NCBI RefSeq assembly: GCF_947623445.1
Contig: NC_135241.1
Coordinates: 8,186,501 to 8,250,500 of the forward strand
DNA from: Clavelina lepadiformis
Lineage: Eukaryota; Chordata; Ascidiacea; Aplousobranchia; Clavelinidae
Direction of reading: 5' to 3'
DNA: 64,000 nt
The position numbers and the translations under genes are program-made. Below the pieces are notes generated by a model that saw only the letters and a list, made by a program, of their open reading frames with translations, was not told where the DNA came from and searched no databases. How positions within the stretch are numbered: position 1 is the first letter of the stretch; every line of letters starts with the position of its first letter. Shown piece after piece: positions 60,101 through 64,000 of this stretch.

Positions 60101-62151
60101 GCTGAATTCATGAAATAGTTTTCTACAGTCTCTGGATAATTGGGTTTATTGTGAAAATGTTAGGATCTTTTTACAAGTATTCAACAGAAACAGTGAAAAC
60201 CCTTTGGAAATTATCAATTTGTATATTTCCAACAAGCAAAATTATTTAAATCTACATTTTACAAAGATAAAACCAATGTTAAAATGAAGTAAACAGAAAA
60301 ATTTGTTTGATCCTGACAGTTTTGGTAAGATAATTCTTTATGCAAAGAGATGATTGTTAAAATAAACTGGTTGTATTGTTGAAAACAACAGCGGCAGAAG
60401 CCACCCCAACACAGTTTGAATAATTGCCAGTTGCTGTAAAACGGTCACCAAATCTGTAAATATTTGAGTCCTGATACAGATTTGAATTTATTTAAAGTAC
60501 TACGTTGTCTTGGCGCAAATTTTGGCATTACATTTGCTGGCGCATTTATCCTGCGCAACGAAAGCAAACTTTCCACTACGAAGATGGCGGGCATCCAAAT
60601 TAAATAAAAATTGAATCACCTTAAAAAAACGTTTTATTAACCGCTGGGATAATAAAACGCAAACTGTAACACTTGCACATAGCTAAGAATGCGACTAATG
60701 CACATAACTGCTTGCTGCACAATGCACACACATATAGCTAAATAGAAGGAACACGTTCCAAGTCTATGCAATCTGTTTAAACTGCTGTTGCCATGGGCTT
60801 TGCTGCTTTTACCCACTCATTGTTTGCAGGTGTAAACGATGACGAAAAATTAAATAAACGATAATTCATGACAGCGAAATTTCTTAATGAGATTTTTGTG
60901 GAACATTGAGATAACTGACCATGAGAAAAGCTTTCAATTCTTCGCAATTCAATTCTTGAAAAGCAATTCTTGGTTACAATCAGTTTGAATCTACTTGAAA
61001 ATTGATATCTGTTTGAATCTGAACAGTTTGAATCTACTTTATTTTGTAATCTCTTGAATAGCATAGCCATAGCACATAGTACATGCTTTAAATTTTAAAC
61101 CAGATTAATAAATCCTGAAAGTTATTACGGTGATGTGACGTTATATGACGCACTCTTTATAAGTTTTAAGTCGCGGGAATTCCCTATTACGAGTGTGACG
61201 ATCCTTGACCAAACTTTAATGAAAGGCGTCAGTTTAATACTTTCATAGCAAAAATTGAACGACAGAAGTTTTAGCTATTTTGGTACAATATCAACATTAG
61301 TGTAAACTATTTTAGCTGCCAGGCTGCTGGCATAAATCTTCTTCTGATGACTTCACTCTGGATCTTAGGTCGTTTTACCCTTTGTGATGGTAAAAGCAAT
61401 TATGCTTTTAACAATCAATAAAACACCCATAGGGCCTATATCACTTGATCCTCGTGAATTAGTTAAAGAACAGGGTGTTAAGTTGCAGCCGTTTCACGCA
61501 ATGTGAATATACAACACATATCATGTAATAGAAATGTGATAGAAAATCCTGATACAAAAACAATTTGCAATTATGGAGATGTTACGTAAGAAATATATGT
61601 TTTCAATTGAAAATAGTAGTTTGAACCAAGTTTCACACTCTTTGTGCCTTAGAAGTTTGGAAATAATGTCAGTTAAGTTATGCATAGTTTTAGGTGTAGG
61701 TTAATAAACATCAATAAAGCAAATACTAAAGAAAAATATGATATCAGCAATTCTGACTAGCAAGTTACTCTATGCAGTTAAAGTGAAATTTTTATTTCTA
61801 ACTATTGTTTCAATTTATTTGGGCGAAATTCTGTCAAAACGACCCATACATTTAACTTTATTGCATTTTACAAGAAATAACTGAATGCATAATTTGCTTT
61901 ACTGGTTAACAGTAAAGCTTTTAAAAAGTTAACAGCTTTTCCAAACTCATGATTGTAATAAGCCATTAGGGGCAGCATTCAGTTATAATCATTTTCATTT
62001 TCATGATCATTTATTGACTGTACTAGTCAACGTACAACTTACCTGCATCATAGTTCAGTTTTGCATATTTCAAGCTCCAAACATTTTTTCTCCCTCTTTG
62101 TGTTTTCTTTGAATTACTTCTGTACTTCTTGTTACGTTTTTCACTCTCCAT
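57120..62151 (-). CDS. MYG1: MYG1 exonuclease (UPF0160, DHH-type), 8 coding exons
   Basis: Orthologue of MYG1, a 3'-5' RNA exonuclease reported in both nucleus/nucleolus and mitochondria. Exons, 5' to 3': 62043-62151 (first exon, one of two candidates), 59947-60131, 59653-59765, 59074-59236, 57801-57950, 57607-57729, 57365-57546, 57120-57288, giving about 397 residues (human 376). Family blocks in order: [12 protein letters not shown], with the metal-ligand His/Asp pattern; [15 protein letters not shown], the DHH motif; [53 protein letters not shown]; and [17 protein letters not shown]. The body is secure. The start is not: exon 60131 opens with a split codon needing a phase-1 donor, and both 62043-62151 (Lys/Arg-rich, strong gtaagt donor) and 60920-61070 supply one. 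Initiation at Met 60111 is a third option. A minus-strand AATAAA at 56922-56927 is the likely poly(A) signal. The gene is tail-to-tail with DTL and head-to-head with XRCC5. Confidence 0.94.
60920..61070 (-). CDS. MYG1: Alternative MYG1 first exon, presequence-like
   Basis: ATG at 61070 begins [11 protein letters not shown] and stays open for 50 codons to a possible donor (CATG then gtcagt at 60919). That gives phase 1, exactly what the next exon at 60131 needs. The peptide is rich in Arg/Lys, Ser and hydrophobics and nearly free of acidic residues after about residue 19, as mitochondrial targeting sequences are. The frame continues past the donor to a stop at 60777, so it could also be a chance 97-codon frame. 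Used in place of 62043-62151 it would make an isoform of about 411 residues. Confidence 0.45.
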
Positions 62152-62389
62152 GCAATGATGAGAGATTGTTTGGCAACTATTTGTTAAGGCTTTATGATGT
62201 TAAGTGTGCAAAAATTTAGTTGAAATTTATCTTGGGAGAGCAGCTGCTATGAAAACTGGTCATTTTCAGATACCAGTTGAAATACATGCAGAAAAGGTCA
62301 ATAAGGTACTGATAAACTAAGAAAAATTGCCTCGTATTGTTAAGTAGTTCAATATAAGAAGCTTGTAACTGATCTGAAGATCCATCACA
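62152..62389. promoter_or_regulatory. Shared spacer of divergent MYG1 and XRCC5
   Basis: Only 238 bases separate the outer MYG1 start (minus) from the XRCC5 start (plus), so both 5' leaders and a bidirectional promoter must fit here if the outer MYG1 exon is used. I see no TATA box in a convincing position. The sequence is AT-rich. Confidence 0.45.
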
Positions 62390-62909
62390 ATGGCTCGTGC
62401 AAAAGTGAGTCATGAACTGACTTGAATTTATGGACATAATTGCTATTTGTGTAATATATTTTGATATAAGCTACTTTAAAGATTTACAAACTTATCATTC
62501 AATGTTATTACAGGAAGCAATTGTGTTCTGCCTAGATATTGGTCTTGGCATGCAAACAGCAGCACCTGGATATCCAACTGCATATGATTCTGCTGTGAAA
62601 GTGTTATCAATGCTAATTCAGAGAAAGGCAATAAGTTTTTAACATTACTTGAAATATTACACTGTGGCAATGCCTTTAACCTTGAATTATATATTAAGTT
62701 TATCATCATACAATTTTAGATATTTTCTGAAAGCAAGGATGAAGTTGCCCTAGTTTTATTTGGTTGTGAAGAAACAGCAAATAGGCTTGCAGATACAGAT
62801 GATAATTCTTATCAGAACGTGTCATTGGCTTACCCTTTGGGAAACGTTAGCTTTGATCTTCTGGAATATATCTCCTACTCTCTTAAACCTGGAACAAAAG
62901 TAGCAGATT
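62390..62909 (+). CDS. XRCC5: XRCC5 (Ku80), N-terminal exons, gene runs off the window
   Basis: Ku80 subunit of the Ku heterodimer that binds DNA double-strand ends and starts non-homologous end joining. Exons visible: 62390-62404, 62514-62627 and 62720-62909, all in phase. They encode the first 106 residues, the beginning of the von Willebrand A-like domain: a buried strand then CLDIGLGM, the helix ending MLIQRK, and FSESKDEVALVLFG, closely parallel to the human FAENKDEIALVLFG, then NVSFDLLEYI. The second intron has a GC donor (AGAAAG then gcaata at 62628); no GT nearby keeps the frame. After the third donor (gtaagg at 62910) the window holds 1.1 kb without the next expected exon (the human FLDALIVSMD block), so the gene continues to the right. 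Confidence 0.93.
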
Positions 62910-64000
62910 GTAAGGAATTTGTTTTGTATAATGTTATAATGTATATTAATTTGAACTTGTAAATAAATGCCATGTGTTGTTTCTGTTTAACGTTGTAACT
63001 TGTATAGTAGGCCTGATCGATCGCTGTTTGTCATAATAGAATTGACACAGACACTGTCATTGGTTTGAAGGGTATAATGCTTTAATATTTTCCAAGATGA
63101 AAAAATATGTTTGAATGCTTGTTCCAAAAAAAGAATTTCTGTAGATTTTTGCAAATATAGTACCATATGTATTGTTTGGAACACACAGAGTGGGGTAGCC
63201 AAATTTGTTAAATGAAAGAGATATGTATGATAAGGTTTGCACTTTGGATGCTCAAGAGCTGTAAGACATGAACAAGTCAAATGTTATATACACTTTCAGA
63301 AATTTATTTTAGTATGTTCAATTTAGACTCTACTCATGCACCAAGCTATCAGCCAACACTTAAGTAAACGTGTAACAATGTTGCAATTATCCAACGACTT
63401 ATGACTTGCCGTGCTGTCTCAATTTTTTCACCTCCGATGTCACAGAATTTTAAAGTGTGCTGTCATAAAAAATTAAAGCAAACACAAACGTTTAAAATCA
63501 GGAGTATCTAATTTGAGTGGTTTCCGAGATACTGGTCTCAATATGATGTGCCAATAATGCAAAATTTCAATTATTTCCATGCAGTCAGACCTTTTTAATC
63601 CGAATTCATCTTAATTGAAATCTAATTGGGAATAGATAAATGCGCCAATTTCGAGAAACATGCTAACTTAAAGAATTGAAACACAGCTCTTTACACATCA
63701 TTACATTACATTATACATTACAACATTTTATGTAACAAATAAACAAGCAACGCTAGAAAACAGGGAACAGCAGTGACATAAGTTTCCATACACGCTTGAT
63801 GAGAGTGATTGCCTTCATGTAAAAAGGCTTAATATTGATAAATTATCGATTTAATGACTACTTGTAATGCATAAATATGTAATACATGTTACAATCCAGA
63901 TAAGTGTTTTTGTGTTGATTTGACATATTTGTTCCTAAATCGCTGTATAGTAGTTGGACAGCCAGGTTTCCGGATTAAAAGGGTTAAAGGCATGGGAAGA
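62910..64000 (+). other. XRCC5 intron 3, incomplete
   Basis: AT-rich sequence with no exon that would continue the Ku80 reading frame. The minus frames at 62987-63280 have no recognisable content. Nothing else is supported to the right edge. Confidence 0.6.

Overview
The window looks like nuclear DNA of an invertebrate chordate, most likely an ascidian tunicate (Ciona-like). It is AT-rich, and every gene is cut into many small GT-AG (occasionally GC-AG) exons with mostly short introns. The proteins read as single-copy deuterostome orthologues, and small hAT-type elements with 8-bp target duplications sit in introns and spacers. The species call is inference. There is no operon, CRISPR array or prokaryotic feature.

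Layout: (1) 813-4861 (+) SDCCAG8, a centrosomal coiled-coil protein, tail-to-tail with (2) 5136-15559 (-) MTA, a NuRD scaffold that hosts a tRNA-Arg(CCT) gene in an intron. (3) About 12 kb without a recognisable gene holds CRE motifs and a hAT element and leads to a TATA promoter and (4) 27541-28693 (+) an ATF3/JDP2-type bZIP factor. (5) 30672-39889 (+) is glycogen phosphorylase in 21 coding exons, with an unusual N-terminal extension. It is tail-to-tail with (6) 40957-44328 (-) PARN deadenylase. (7) 44.3-52.3 kb is repeat-rich and holds a 43-bp minisatellite with inverted flanks, a nested transposon and a tRNA-derived SINE. (8) 52346-56743 (+) DTL/CDT2 is tail-to-tail with (9) 57120-62151 (-) MYG1 exonuclease, which has two candidate first exons. 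MYG1 is head-to-head with (10) 62390 onward (+) XRCC5/Ku80, which runs off the window.

The genes are independent. Loose themes are chromatin and stress regulation (MTA, ATF3), glycogen breakdown (PYG), RNA decay (PARN, MYG1) and genome maintenance (DTL, XRCC5). Exon models were built by hand from splice consensus, reading phase and recalled family similarity, so single boundaries may be off by a base or a short exon. The most testable unusual points are the alternative MYG1 first exons, the phosphorylase extension, two GC-AG introns, the nested minisatellite/transposon block and six mini-transposons with intact target duplications. I did not find a convincing wholly new system.
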